Source of the DNA: Bacteroidales bacterium UBA1179
GTDB lineage: Bacteria; Bacteroidota; Bacteroidia; Bacteroidales; Bacteroidaceae
Assembly: GCA_002309915.1 (NCBI GenBank)
Contig: DBYT01000038.1
Location: forward strand, 16,780 to 30,277
Reading direction: 5' to 3'
Length of the DNA: 13,498 nucleotides
A program made the translations under genes and the position numbers. The notes beneath the pieces are model-generated. The model worked only from the letters and a program-made list of their open reading frames with translations. It had not been told where the DNA came from and made no database searches. The first letter of the stretch is position 1. Every line of letters begins with the position of its first letter. Shown in pieces: positions 1 to 8,080 of the stretch.

Positions 1-13
1 AATGCAACGCGGA

Positions 14-49
14 TTGCTTGGAGTGGGCTGGGACCGGGGCATACATTTG
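14..49 (+). promoter_or_regulatory. Likely promoter of the DUF4419 gene (Bacteroidota type)
   Basis: TACATTTG at 42-49 matches the Bacteroidota -7 consensus TAnnTTTG exactly. TTG triplets at 14-16 and 18-20 lie at about the right distance for the -33 element; the second leaves a 21-base gap. Transcription would then begin near 53-57, giving a leader of about 20 bases before the ATG at 76. No purine-rich Shine-Dalgarno site precedes the start, which is usual in this phylum. The match is by eye and the start site is inferred. Confidence 0.55.
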
Positions 50-75
50 CAGCAGAAACGATAAAACTCACGGAT

Positions 76-1656
76 ATGAAAAAAAAGGTTTTTGCATGTG
101 CTATGTTGCTGGGAACTGTTATTGCAATGGCTCAGGAAAAGCAGTCAATAACAATCCAGGTTGAGGATGTGGAGATAGCCAAGGATTGTCTTCCTGTAAA
201 AACTGGCGCTGACCTGGGTCGCAAGTGGGCTGATGGAGGTCCTTATCTGGGCTCCAGTTTTGCCGACAAGTCACTGGTTGATGGTGATGAAAATGCATTC
301 TTCTCGATGGTATGTCTGGCATATGCCCAGCATCGGCCAATAGTCCTGTCACCCGATATCATGTGGATTTTAATCTGCAACGGATACTCTCAGTATGTAA
401 ACCGTGATCCGGAAAAGTTCCGTCAGTATCTGGTAGGCCATGAGGGAAAAGAGACGCTTATGATAAAGACTACCCTCGAAACGACTACGGCGCAGAAGGT
501 TGAGAAATTTGCAGAATTGATTGCAAAGGAGACCAAAGGTGATGTCGCCGAACTCATGACCTGTAACTTCTCTACAACAGGAATGATAGAGAGGATGGTA
601 TCACAGATTACACTTATGGAGACAGTAAAGGAGTACTTTGATTTCCTGGAGGGTCTTGTGGGGTGTGGCATTCCCAGCGTAACGCTTGAGGGTACTCCCG
701 ATGATTGGCGCCTTCTGCGTGAAAAGACCAGGAAGCTGGGTGAATTCGGAGTAAAGACATGGACAGATAAGTTGGACCCCATTCTCAATGAGTTTGTCCT
801 GGCAGCCGAAGGTCAGATTAACCTTGATTTCTGGTTTGATATGGCCATTAAGGGCCGCCCCTGGAACTTCCATCTTAAAGGCGGCGGAGGCGGATGCTTC
901 GGTCCTTCATATGGTCCGACTCTGTTTACCGGATGGTTCCTGGAATTCATTCCTTTTGATGATAGGGGAGAGCGTCCGTCTGCTATACCTTATGGACATA
1001 AACTGCCTCCACTTATGACAAGTGTTCCCATCATTCAATATGTTGAGGATGATATGGGTAACTGCATCGGTATAAACGCTTTGGATCTTCGCGGAGGAAT
1101 AGTAGGCCTGGCACAGGACAAAGAGACAAAGGCATTGCGCCCCGAAATAGGCTGGCTGGTAAGGAATGATCCAAAAAATGATTATGATGAGACCGATGTC
1201 CGCGCCAAGATTCAGCTGGCCAAGACCATGGGCGATGGTGACGTGGTGATAAAAGAAGAGATTAAGCGCATAAATCCTGACACCATACCAATGGTTCGGG
1301 TTTCAGGTAAGGAACCAAAAGCCGGCGATATAATCTATGGCACGGTTCAGGACGCCGAAGGGCTCATGATGATGGTTAACATAACTGAGAGGGATGCAAC
1401 GGAACGAATTGTAGCACATTGCATTACCGATATTGAAGGCAATTTCTCCTTTAAACTGGTCAATCCGGCTGATTATCTGGAAATAACATATGTGGGATAT
1501 GAAAAGATAAAGACAGGTTTTACTGGCACGCAGTTTACAATAACAATGGTAGTAAATGAAGATCTGCCAAGAGTGGAAATTGTAAGTGATCGTGTTCAAG
1601 AAACTTCCGTTATGCCTATTCCTTTGCGTGAAGTAATCTTCCATTCTGGTGATTGA
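76..1656 (+). CDS. Exported DUF4419 protein with C-terminal carboxypeptidase-regulatory-like domain
   Basis: The 526-residue product has a short lysine-rich start and hydrophobic stretch (residues 1-20, cleavage likely near AMAQ), so it is probably exported. Residues ~70-345 read as DUF4419: HRPIVLSPDIMW (86-97), an HEGK motif near 122-125, the GTPDDW segment (206-211), the GW..EFIPFD stretch (286-295) and a GGIVGL segment near 340. Five consecutive glycines (269-273) precede CFGPSYGP. Residues ~417-490 resemble a CarboxypepD_reg-like beta-sandwich, with TDIEGNFSF (451-459) and LEITYVGY (468-475); in Bacteroidota this fold often heads TonB receptors or sits in surface proteins, but no plug or barrel follows here. 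The biochemical function of DUF4419 is unknown to me. The gene stands alone between its own promoter and a strong terminator, and its codons (AAA, GAA, ATA) look more AT-rich than those of its neighbours. The family call is by motif recall without a profile search. Confidence 0.85.
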   Translation: MKKKVFACAMLLGTVIAMAQEKQSITIQVEDVEIAKDCLPVKTGADLGRKWADGGPYLGSSFADKSLVDGDENAFFSMVCLAYAQHRPIVLSPDIMWILICNGYSQYVNRDPEKFRQYLVGHEGKETLMIKTTLETTTAQKVEKFAELIAKETKGDVAELMTCNFSTTGMIERMVSQITLMETVKEYFDFLEGLVGCGIPSVTLEGTPDDWRLLREKTRKLGEFGVKTWTDKLDPILNEFVLAAEGQINLDFWFDMAIKGRPWNFHLKGGGGGCFGPSYGPTLFTGWFLEFIPFDDRGERPSAIPYGHKLPPLMTSVPIIQYVEDDMGNCIGINALDLRGGIVGLAQDKETKALRPEIGWLVRNDPKNDYDETDVRAKIQLAKTMGDGDVVIKEEIKRINPDTIPMVRVSGKEPKAGDIIYGTVQDAEGLMMMVNITERDATERIVAHCITDIEGNFSFKLVNPADYLEITYVGYEKIKTGFTGTQFTITMVVNEDLPRVEIVSDRVQETSVMPIPLREVIFHSGD

Positions 1657-1677
1657 TAAATAGGTTTGTTGAAAAGT

Positions 1678-1714
1678 AGTACCATTGGGGTCTGTCCCCA
1701 ATGGTACTCTTTTT
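1678..1714 (+). terminator. Strong hairpin terminator after the DUF4419 gene
   Basis: A perfect 13-base-pair stem (AGTACCATTGGGG at 1678-1690 with its reverse complement at 1696-1708) closes a five-base loop, TCTGT, and is followed by TTTTT at 1710-1714. AAAA at 1672-1675 on the left side could also allow it to end transcription from the opposite strand. It separates the DUF4419 gene from the next unit. The core GGGGTCTGTCCCC is unusually symmetric and may instead be a REP-like palindrome that doubles as a terminator. Confidence 0.8.
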
Positions 1715-1715
1715 G

Positions 1716-1723
1716 TATCTTCG
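1716..1723 (+). promoter_or_regulatory. Possible -7 element of the spmAB-ybeY-TPR-barrel unit
   Basis: TATCTTCG lies just after the terminator T-run and differs by one base from TAnnTTTG. Transcription would start near 1729-1733, leaving a leader of about 15 bases before the ATG at 1747. I could not find a convincing -33 TTG at the usual distance: the nearest, at 1685-1687, is about 28 bases away and inside the hairpin. The call rests on position and a near match only. Confidence 0.4.
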
Positions 1724-1746
1724 CAAATAATAATGTACAGGCGCGT

Positions 1747-2973
1747 ATGGTACTTAACTGGATCTGGATCTCATTCTTTCTTATTGCTTTTGTGGTGGCT
1801 GTGATACAGCTTTGCATGGGTAATGCAGGCGTATTCCAGGATATCATGGACTCTACGTTCTCATCGGCCAAGACGGGCTTTGAGATTTCGCTGGGCTTGA
1901 CCGGCGTGTTGTCCCTCTGGCTGGGTATCATGAAGATTGGTGAGAAGGGCGGACTGGTGAATACTTTCGCCCGATGGCTGAGCCCCGTGTTCTCACGCCT
2001 GTTCCCGGACCTGCCCAAGAACGATCCCGCTTACGGACATATCTTTATGAACGTTGCAGCCAATATGCTGGGTCTGGACAATGCAGCAACTCCTATGGGC
2101 CTTAAGGCGATGGAGCGCATGCAGGAACTCAACAAGACCAAGGATGTGGCATCCAATCCAATGATTATGTTCCTGGTGCTCAATACATCGGGCCTGACGA
2201 TCATTCCGGTAAGCGTTCTGGTGTACCGTGCACAGATGGGTGCCGCACAGCCGGCCGATGTATTCATCCCTATACTGTTGGCTACGTTCTTCTCGACGCT
2301 GGTGGGCCTGCTGGTTACCTGCTTTATCCAGAAGATACGGTTTGACAAGGTGCTGATTGGGTTTGTGGGCGGACTGAGCGTAATCGTTGCCCTGATTATC
2401 TGGGGATTCTCGCAGCTTCCGGCAGTAAAGATCGGACCGGTCTCCACATCGGTTGCCAACATCATACTGTTCGTGGTGATAATAGGGTTCATCATATCGG
2501 GCGTCAAGGCCAAGATAAATGTCTATGAGGCGTTTGTTGAGGGAGCCAAGGACGGCTTCACGACAGCGGTCAAGATCATACCTTACCTGATTGCAATCCT
2601 TGTGGGCATCGGCGTGTTCCGTGCATCGGGCGCCATGGATGCCGTTGTGAACGGAGTGGCCTGGTGTGCCGATAAGTGCGGACTGGACACCCAGTTCGTG
2701 GGTGCTTTGCCTACGGCGCTGATGAAACCTCTTTCAGGCGGCGGCGCACGCGGTCTTATGATCGATGCCATGACCACATACGGGGCCGATTCGTTCACGG
2801 GACGTCTGGCCTGCCTGTTCCAGGGCTCGACCGATACCACGTTCTACATCCTGGCGGTTTACTTTGGCAGTGTGAACATCAAGAACACACGTCACGCTGT
2901 GGGCTGCGGCCTTCTGGCCGATCTGGCGGGTATAGTGGCCGCCATATTCCTGGCTTATCTGTTCTTTGCATAA
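1747..2973 (+). CDS. Fused SpmA/SpmB-type nucleoside-recognition (Gate) membrane protein
   Basis: This 408-residue integral membrane protein joins both halves of the spore-maturation SpmA and SpmB pair in one chain. The SpmA half carries NMLGLDNAATPMGLKAM (106-122) and NTSGLTIIP (146-154). The SpmB half carries EGAKDGF (265-271), LMKPLSGGGARG (325-336) and QGSTDTTFYILAVYFGS (359-375). About eight to nine hydrophobic segments are visible, the first at residues 4-24 and the last near 385-407. The start is set at ATG 1747; an upstream in-frame TTG at 1666 would run through the terminator hairpin and add 27 non-conserved residues. In endospore formers SpmA and SpmB affect spore-core dehydration. 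The Gate domain is shared with nucleoside transporters, but substrate and role in non-sporulating Bacteroidota are unknown. It lies 12 bases before ybeY, so co-transcription is likely. Confidence 0.9.
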   Translation: MVLNWIWISFFLIAFVVAVIQLCMGNAGVFQDIMDSTFSSAKTGFEISLGLTGVLSLWLGIMKIGEKGGLVNTFARWLSPVFSRLFPDLPKNDPAYGHIFMNVAANMLGLDNAATPMGLKAMERMQELNKTKDVASNPMIMFLVLNTSGLTIIPVSVLVYRAQMGAAQPADVFIPILLATFFSTLVGLLVTCFIQKIRFDKVLIGFVGGLSVIVALIIWGFSQLPAVKIGPVSTSVANIILFVVIIGFIISGVKAKINVYEAFVEGAKDGFTTAVKIIPYLIAILVGIGVFRASGAMDAVVNGVAWCADKCGLDTQFVGALPTALMKPLSGGGARGLMIDAMTTYGADSFTGRLACLFQGSTDTTFYILAVYFGSVNIKNTRHAVGCGLLADLAGIVAAIFLAYLFFA

Positions 2974-2985
2974 ACTTTAATAACT

Positions 2986-3408
2986 ATGATATCATTTCTG
3001 ACTGAAAACATAAAGATGCCCAAGCTGGACCGTAAGGCTGTCAGGGCATGGATTACTGAAGTGGCTGCCTCTTATGAGGGCAGGAAGGTGGGTAACCTGA
3101 ACTATATCTTCTGTAACGATGACCGTATCCTGGAGGTGAACAAGGAGTTCCTTGGACATGACTACTATACGGATATCATAACCTTTGACTACAGTGAGCC
3201 GGGGCAGGTGAGCGGTGATATGTTCATCAGTCTGGACACGGTTTTGAGTAACAGTTCCAAGTATCATACGTCTTATGAGAAAGAACTGATGAGAGTAATC
3301 ATTCACGGGGTGCTGCATCTGTGCGGCATCAACGACAAGGGACCGGGTGAGCGTGCCGTCATGGAGGCTGCCGAGGAGAGGGCCCTTGATATGTGGTATA
3401 AGAAATAA
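2986..3408 (+). CDS. ybeY: rRNA maturation endoribonuclease YbeY
   Basis: YbeY is a small cytoplasmic metallo-endoribonuclease involved in 16S rRNA 3'-end maturation and ribosome quality control. The 140-residue length is normal for the family. The TDIITFDY segment (62-69) and HGVLHLCG (107-114) are diagnostic. Of the zinc ligands of the usual H-x3-H-x5-H motif, H107 and H111 are present, but the third position is D117 (then K118) rather than histidine. As I recall, this HGVLHLCGxxDK form is common in Bacteroidota, so it need not mean loss of activity. The ATG at 2986 gives the expected N-terminus (MISFLTENIKMP). The gene sits 12 bases after the SpmA/SpmB gene and 10 bases before the TPR gene. 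Confidence 0.93.
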   Translation: MISFLTENIKMPKLDRKAVRAWITEVAASYEGRKVGNLNYIFCNDDRILEVNKEFLGHDYYTDIITFDYSEPGQVSGDMFISLDTVLSNSSKYHTSYEKELMRVIIHGVLHLCGINDKGPGERAVMEAAEERALDMWYKK

Positions 3409-3418
3409 AACTGACCGG

Positions 3419-6400
3419 ATGAGAAAAAAAATATTGTCTGCAGTGCTGTTGCTGGCAGGTGCATATGCGGGCGTATCGGCCCAGAGCCGTCTGACTGATG
3501 CCGATACACGTCTGCTTGACGAGTGCCGTACCGTGTTTACGCAAGGTGACTACGGCGCTGCCGGTTCGCTGCTTGACGAGTGGGTCAAACTGACTCAGAC
3601 CAGGAAACAGGAACTGACCGAGGAGATTGAGTACATGAAGGTGGTGATTGCAGCCGAGCGTGATCTGAGCACCGCGATGCCTGCCATTCAGATATTCATG
3701 TCCAGGTATCCCGGCTCGATGTACAACAACCGGATGCTTGCCCTGATGGGATCGTCACATTTTGTTCTGCACGAGTACCGGGATGCCATAGAATGCTTTG
3801 ACGAGTGTGACCCGCTGCTTCTGGACGGCAAGGACTGCCAGCGTATGGTACGCCACAATGCGATAGCCCTGTTCCGATGCGGACGCGCCCAGGAGGGTTA
3901 CCTCCAGTTGAGCATACTGGCCCGTCTGGTTGAGGAGCCGGATCAGGATGAGGACATAGTTTTCTACCGCGCATATTACGATTATGTGAGCGGCCGCAGC
4001 GCCGATGCCAGGACAGGATTTGAGAATTCACTTGAAACCCGACATGATGATGAGGCCCGTCTCTATCTGGCCGAAATGTCCCTTAACCAGGGAGACGGTA
4101 TGACAGAGGCCTACAATACCGCGGGTGAACTGGTGGCAACCACTGAGGATCCTTATATCGAGGCCGAGGCCGAGCGTATCCTGGGTGAGTACTGGTACCG
4201 CAAGGGTGAATATGCCAAGGCCGTTGACCTGCTGACCAGTTATATGGCCATCGGTCAGAGCCAGGATGTACGTCATGACACCTATCTGCTGGGTATGTCA
4301 GAGTTCCAGACAGGCGATATGGACGGAGCCATAGAGCATCTGACCAGAGTTGTGGCCGATGACGACGCTGTCACCCAGAACGCCCTGCTCCATATAGGAC
4401 TTGCCAGGCTTAAAAAGGGAGACAAGAATAACGCCCGCCTGGCGTTTGAGCGTGCATCGAACATCCCGGGCAGACCGGATGTCAGGGAACAGGCCCTTTA
4501 CAACTACGCAATGGTAATACATGAGACATCATACTCACCGTTTGCCGAGTCGGTTACATCAATGGAGCGTTTCCTCAACGAGTATCCCAAGTCGACCTAT
4601 GCCGATAGGGTAAGCAGCTACCTGGTTGATGTCTACTTGAACACCACCAGCTATGATGCCGCGCTGGCATCGATAGCCAAGATACAGAATCCCGGAGCAT
4701 CCATCCTGGCAGCCAAGATGCAGCTTCTCTACAAGAAGGCCATGGATGATTTGGCAGCAGGCAATTATGATGACGTACCCTCAATACTGACCGATGTCAT
4801 AGCATTGGAGCGTTATGACAAAAAGACCGCCAACGAGGCACTCTTCTGGCGCGGTGAGTGCTACTACCGAATGGGTCAGACAGACCGTGCCGAGGCCGAT
4901 TACAGCCGATACCTGGCACTTAAAGGAAGCGCTGTGACACACAGCAGCGCCCTTGCCAACTACGGTCTGGGTTACATCTACTACAACAGGCAGGAATACA
5001 CCAAAAGCGGCAAGGCATTCACCAGAGTACTGGAGTCTTCACGTCAGGCCGGTCTGGAGAATGAAATCATAGCCGATGCTGCCTTGCGTGCGGGTGACTG
5101 CATGTTCTACGGCCGTCAGTATGACAAGGCCAAGGAGTATTACGGAACAGCCATCAACCTTGTCCCCGCAACAGGTGACTATGCCCTCTATCAGACAGGA
5201 CTGGTCAACGGACTGCAGCGCAACTACCGCCAGAAGATACTTGACCTGGACAAACTGACCGTAAACTATCCGCAGTCTCCCTATGTGCCGTCGGCCCTTT
5301 ATGAGGAGGGACGCGCATATCAGCAGACAGACCAGCCCGAGCAGGCTGTAGCGGTATTCAACAGGATCATCACTGAGTATCCGGGTACGGACCTGGCACG
5401 CAAGGCATCGGCCGAAGTGGCCCTTATCTACTACCAGACCGATAAGTATGACCTGGCAATAGCCGCCTACAAGGATGTCATAGCACGCTATCCGGGCAGT
5501 GATGAGGCCCGTACGGCACTTGTGGACCTTAAGTCCATCTATGTGGAGAAGGGCGATATCAACACCTATCTTACCTATACTGAAACAGTACAGGGCGCCA
5601 CTCCCATAGCAGTGAGCGAGCGTGACTCTCTTACCTACACGGCCGCCGAGGGCCTGTTCAGTCGTGGACAGAAAGCCGATGCCAAGGCCCGTTTCAAGGA
5701 GTATCTTGAGCAGTATCCGGGCGGCGCCTTTGCAGCCAATGCATGGTACTATCAGGGACTTATTCTTGAAGAGGAGAATGACTACGAATCAGCATATGAA
5801 AGCTTTATGCACAGTGCCTCATATGAGAGCAGCCGATTCTGCGAGAGCGCTCTTGATCACGCCTCATCGATGGCCTGGGCAGTAGGTGACTGGGAGACGG
5901 CGATGGATACCTATATCCGTCTTTATTCCAAGACCACCAATGCCGACCGTCAGCGCACAAGCCTGTTCCGTATAGTCAGCAGCGCCGGTCAGATCAGTGA
6001 GAATGATGCGGTACTTATGTATGCCGACAAGGCCCTGCAGACTCAACTCACTGCCGAGCAGAAGAATGAAGTCACATACTGGAAGGCCCAGGCTCTGCTT
6101 GAGGGAGGAAAACGACAGGAGGCCCGTCCGCTGTTTGAGGAACTCTCCAAGGATACCCGTTCCAGGTTCGGAGCCGAGTCTGACTATCTGCTCAGCCAGC
6201 TCCTGTTTGACAGCGGTGACGTGGAGGGTGCCGAGAAGGTGATAATGGATTTCATACAGGAGGGTACACCCCATATGTACTGGCTGGCACGCAGCTTCAT
6301 ACTGCTCAGTGACATCTATAAGTCCCAGGGTAAGGATGTCGAGGCGCGTCAGTATCTGCTCTCACTCAAATCCAACTACACTGAGGATGATGACATAGCT

Positions 6401-6430
6401 GATATGATTGCCAAACGACTTGAAGAATGA
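3419..6430 (+). CDS. Large exported tetratricopeptide-repeat protein
   Basis: The 1003-residue product begins with a clear signal peptide (MRKKILSAVLLLAGAYAGVSAQ, split here as basic start, hydrophobic core and an Ala-x-Ala-like SAQ end), so it acts in the periplasm or at the outer membrane. Nearly the whole mature chain is helical TPR-type repeats. Clear examples are ALFWRGECYYRMGQTDRAEA, ALANYGLGYIYYNRQEYTKS, ALYEEGRAYQQTDQPEQAVA and AEVALIYYQTDKYDLAIAAY; several end in the Tyr-Pro-(Gly/Lys)-(Ser/Thr) turn seen in BamD-like and YbgF-like repeats. No enzymatic domain or membrane segment after the signal is seen. The ATG at 3419 is preferred over an in-frame GTG at 3347, which would overlap ybeY and bury the signal peptide behind 24 basic residues. 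Its stop codon overlaps the start of the barrel gene (ATGA, 6427-6430), implying translational coupling and a shared job. Specific function is not known. Confidence 0.88.
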   Translation: MRKKILSAVLLLAGAYAGVSAQSRLTDADTRLLDECRTVFTQGDYGAAGSLLDEWVKLTQTRKQELTEEIEYMKVVIAAERDLSTAMPAIQIFMSRYPGSMYNNRMLALMGSSHFVLHEYRDAIECFDECDPLLLDGKDCQRMVRHNAIALFRCGRAQEGYLQLSILARLVEEPDQDEDIVFYRAYYDYVSGRSADARTGFENSLETRHDDEARLYLAEMSLNQGDGMTEAYNTAGELVATTEDPYIEAEAERILGEYWYRKGEYAKAVDLLTSYMAIGQSQDVRHDTYLLGMSEFQTGDMDGAIEHLTRVVADDDAVTQNALLHIGLARLKKGDKNNARLAFERASNIPGRPDVREQALYNYAMVIHETSYSPFAESVTSMERFLNEYPKSTYADRVSSYLVDVYLNTTSYDAALASIAKIQNPGASILAAKMQLLYKKAMDDLAAGNYDDVPSILTDVIALERYDKKTANEALFWRGECYYRMGQTDRAEADYSRYLALKGSAVTHSSALANYGLGYIYYNRQEYTKSGKAFTRVLESSRQAGLENEIIADAALRAGDCMFYGRQYDKAKEYYGTAINLVPATGDYALYQTGLVNGLQRNYRQKILDLDKLTVNYPQSPYVPSALYEEGRAYQQTDQPEQAVAVFNRIITEYPGTDLARKASAEVALIYYQTDKYDLAIAAYKDVIARYPGSDEARTALVDLKSIYVEKGDINTYLTYTETVQGATPIAVSERDSLTYTAAEGLFSRGQKADAKARFKEYLEQYPGGAFAANAWYYQGLILEEENDYESAYESFMHSASYESSRFCESALDHASSMAWAVGDWETAMDTYIRLYSKTTNADRQRTSLFRIVSSAGQISENDAVLMYADKALQTQLTAEQKNEVTYWKAQALLEGGKRQEARPLFEELSKDTRSRFGAESDYLLSQLLFDSGDVEGAEKVIMDFIQEGTPHMYWLARSFILLSDIYKSQGKDVEARQYLLSLKSNYTEDDDIADMIAKRLEE

Positions 6431-8076
6431 CCGTTATGAAAAGATATATACTTCCGGTCCTTATGACCGTAATATGCTGGGGCGGAGTAAACGCACAGAC
6501 AGATGTGCTCCCCTCCAGATCACTCACCATCGAGGGTTCTTACAACCCTTCCATGTCGGACCAGGGTAAGATAATGCCTGTGCCCGAGCGTCCCAAGACC
6601 GAGCGCCAGGCCGCAACAGTCAGTTACCGTACCGAGGCCAACCCGCATCAGGGTTATGAGCGCACTCCCATGGGCGTGTTCGGTGAGCAGTCCGATGATA
6701 TCAAGGAAGACAGCTACTATGGCCTGATACGTCTGGGTTACGGACTGAGAAACGTTACTGACGGACTTCTTGATGCCGGATGGAAGATATCAGACAGAGA
6801 CCTGCTTACCATATCCGGACTCATGGACGGATGGTCCACCAAACCCGACGGACAGTGGAAATCCAAGATGTTCAACTCAGACCTCAAGCTCGAGTACTCA
6901 CACCGTTTCGACAGCCTGACCGTGGGCCTGTACGGCGCCTACGGGCACTCCGGTTTCAACTATCGTGAGGGTAAGGATACCACCGCCGCAATGCTTGCCT
7001 CAAGTGATCTTGGCGTTGGTATAAACAGGGCCGAAGCAGGACTGTGGCTCAACGGAGAACTGCGTAAGGTTGACTGGTACCTGAGCGCAGGCATGCAATG
7101 GTACACCCGCAAGGGACTCAACCTTAACGGTACCGATCTGACCGGCAGTGAGCGTCTGCTGCGTATTGATGCCGGTGCGGAACTCCCGCTGTTTGGCGGA
7201 ACAGCCGGACTTGATTACCGTCAGAAAACAGCCTCATATGACTGGACCGGACTGTACGGAGCCAACTACGGCAACTTTACCACATTAACCCTGTCTCCTT
7301 ACTGGAAGATTACCTGGCGTGACATTGAGACCCGTCTGGGACTCAACATGGATATCCGTACCGGAGCCGGAAACAAGTTCCTGCTCTCACCCATGGTAAC
7401 CGCCCGGTACAATGTCAACGAACAGATCAAGGTGTTTGCCGGAGTGACAGGCGGAATCAAGGATAACAGCATGCGTACCCTTGCCGGTATCTCACCCTAC
7501 TGGTCAGAGGTGAACCGTATCAGAGACGGATATGAACTTATGAACGCCTCAATAGGAGCATCCTACTCGCAGGGCTCATGGCTCACACTCTCACTGCGTG
7601 GCGGTTACCGTCATACCATCGACGAACTGTTCCAGACCGTACAGGACAGCCTCATTATAACATCACAACTTAAACAGGAGGGATGTGACGTGTTTTATGC
7701 CCGTCTGGATGCCGATATGCAGTTTGCCGACAGGGCACAGGTCAAGATGGACCTGACCTGCAACGGCTATACCGGAAAGTACTCGGACGGCATACTGGCA
7801 CTCAAACCTGTACTTGAAGGTTCACTGTTCGGAAAGGTCAATATCATCCCTGGTCTGGATGCCATGCTCACCTACCGTGCCATGGTGTTCGGCAAGGTTG
7901 ACGGAAATAGAATGCCTATGATAAATGACTTGGCTCTGACGTTTGATTATGACTTCCGTCCCAACCTCTCATTCTACCTGACCGGTAACCGTCTGGCAGG
8001 AGGAAACTACTACTATTACGCAGGCTATCGCGCCATCAAGCCCTCGGTGCTTGCAGGCCTCACTTACAGGTTCTGA
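6427..8076 (+). CDS. Outer-membrane beta-barrel protein paired with the TPR protein
   Basis: The product is up to 549 residues. A signal peptide is visible (KRYILPVLMTVICWGGVNAQ, cut after Gln24). Residues ~25-90 form a proline-rich, polar region including SYNPSMSDQGKIMPVPERP. From ~92 onward alternating aromatic and polar residues, repeated Gly-Tyr and Asn/Asp-rich turns and the terminal LTYRF (Phe last) mark a beta-barrel of the kind inserted by the Bam machinery. No TonB-dependent plug domain or TonB box is seen, so although databases may label relatives as TonB-dependent receptors, I would not. The ATG at 6427 overlaps the TPR stop codon; a second ATG at 6436 (MKRYIL) gives a more standard signal peptide and may be the real start. 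Substrate and function are unknown. Confidence 0.82.
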   Translation: MTVMKRYILPVLMTVICWGGVNAQTDVLPSRSLTIEGSYNPSMSDQGKIMPVPERPKTERQAATVSYRTEANPHQGYERTPMGVFGEQSDDIKEDSYYGLIRLGYGLRNVTDGLLDAGWKISDRDLLTISGLMDGWSTKPDGQWKSKMFNSDLKLEYSHRFDSLTVGLYGAYGHSGFNYREGKDTTAAMLASSDLGVGINRAEAGLWLNGELRKVDWYLSAGMQWYTRKGLNLNGTDLTGSERLLRIDAGAELPLFGGTAGLDYRQKTASYDWTGLYGANYGNFTTLTLSPYWKITWRDIETRLGLNMDIRTGAGNKFLLSPMVTARYNVNEQIKVFAGVTGGIKDNSMRTLAGISPYWSEVNRIRDGYELMNASIGASYSQGSWLTLSLRGGYRHTIDELFQTVQDSLIITSQLKQEGCDVFYARLDADMQFADRAQVKMDLTCNGYTGKYSDGILALKPVLEGSLFGKVNIIPGLDAMLTYRAMVFGKVDGNRMPMINDLALTFDYDFRPNLSFYLTGNRLAGGNYYYYAGYRAIKPSVLAGLTYRF

Positions 8077-8080
8077 CTTT

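Noticed and set aside
882..898. G-rich run (GGCGGCGGAGGCGG) as a G-quadruplex
   Set aside because: Only two-G tracts; it is explained by a five-glycine coding stretch in the DUF4419 domain.
1666..1746. In-frame TTG start extending the SpmA/SpmB protein by 27 residues
   Set aside because: It would translate the terminator hairpin and promoter region; the ATG at 1747 gives a normal first membrane helix.
1303..2018. Two overlapping minus-strand open frames spanning the terminator (1303-1701 and 1596-2018)
   Set aside because: Both cross the hairpin and run antisense to two well-supported genes; the translations show no family features.
3347..3418. In-frame GTG start extending the TPR protein by 24 residues
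   Set aside because: It overlaps ybeY and would place an arginine-rich stretch before a textbook signal peptide that starts at 3419.
5864..6274. 136-codon minus-strand open frame inside the TPR gene
   Set aside because: Antisense shadow of repeat-rich coding sequence, with no promoter or domain seen.
6427..8076. TonB-dependent receptor label for the barrel protein
   Set aside because: No plug domain or TonB box is visible before the barrel; only the barrel character is supported.
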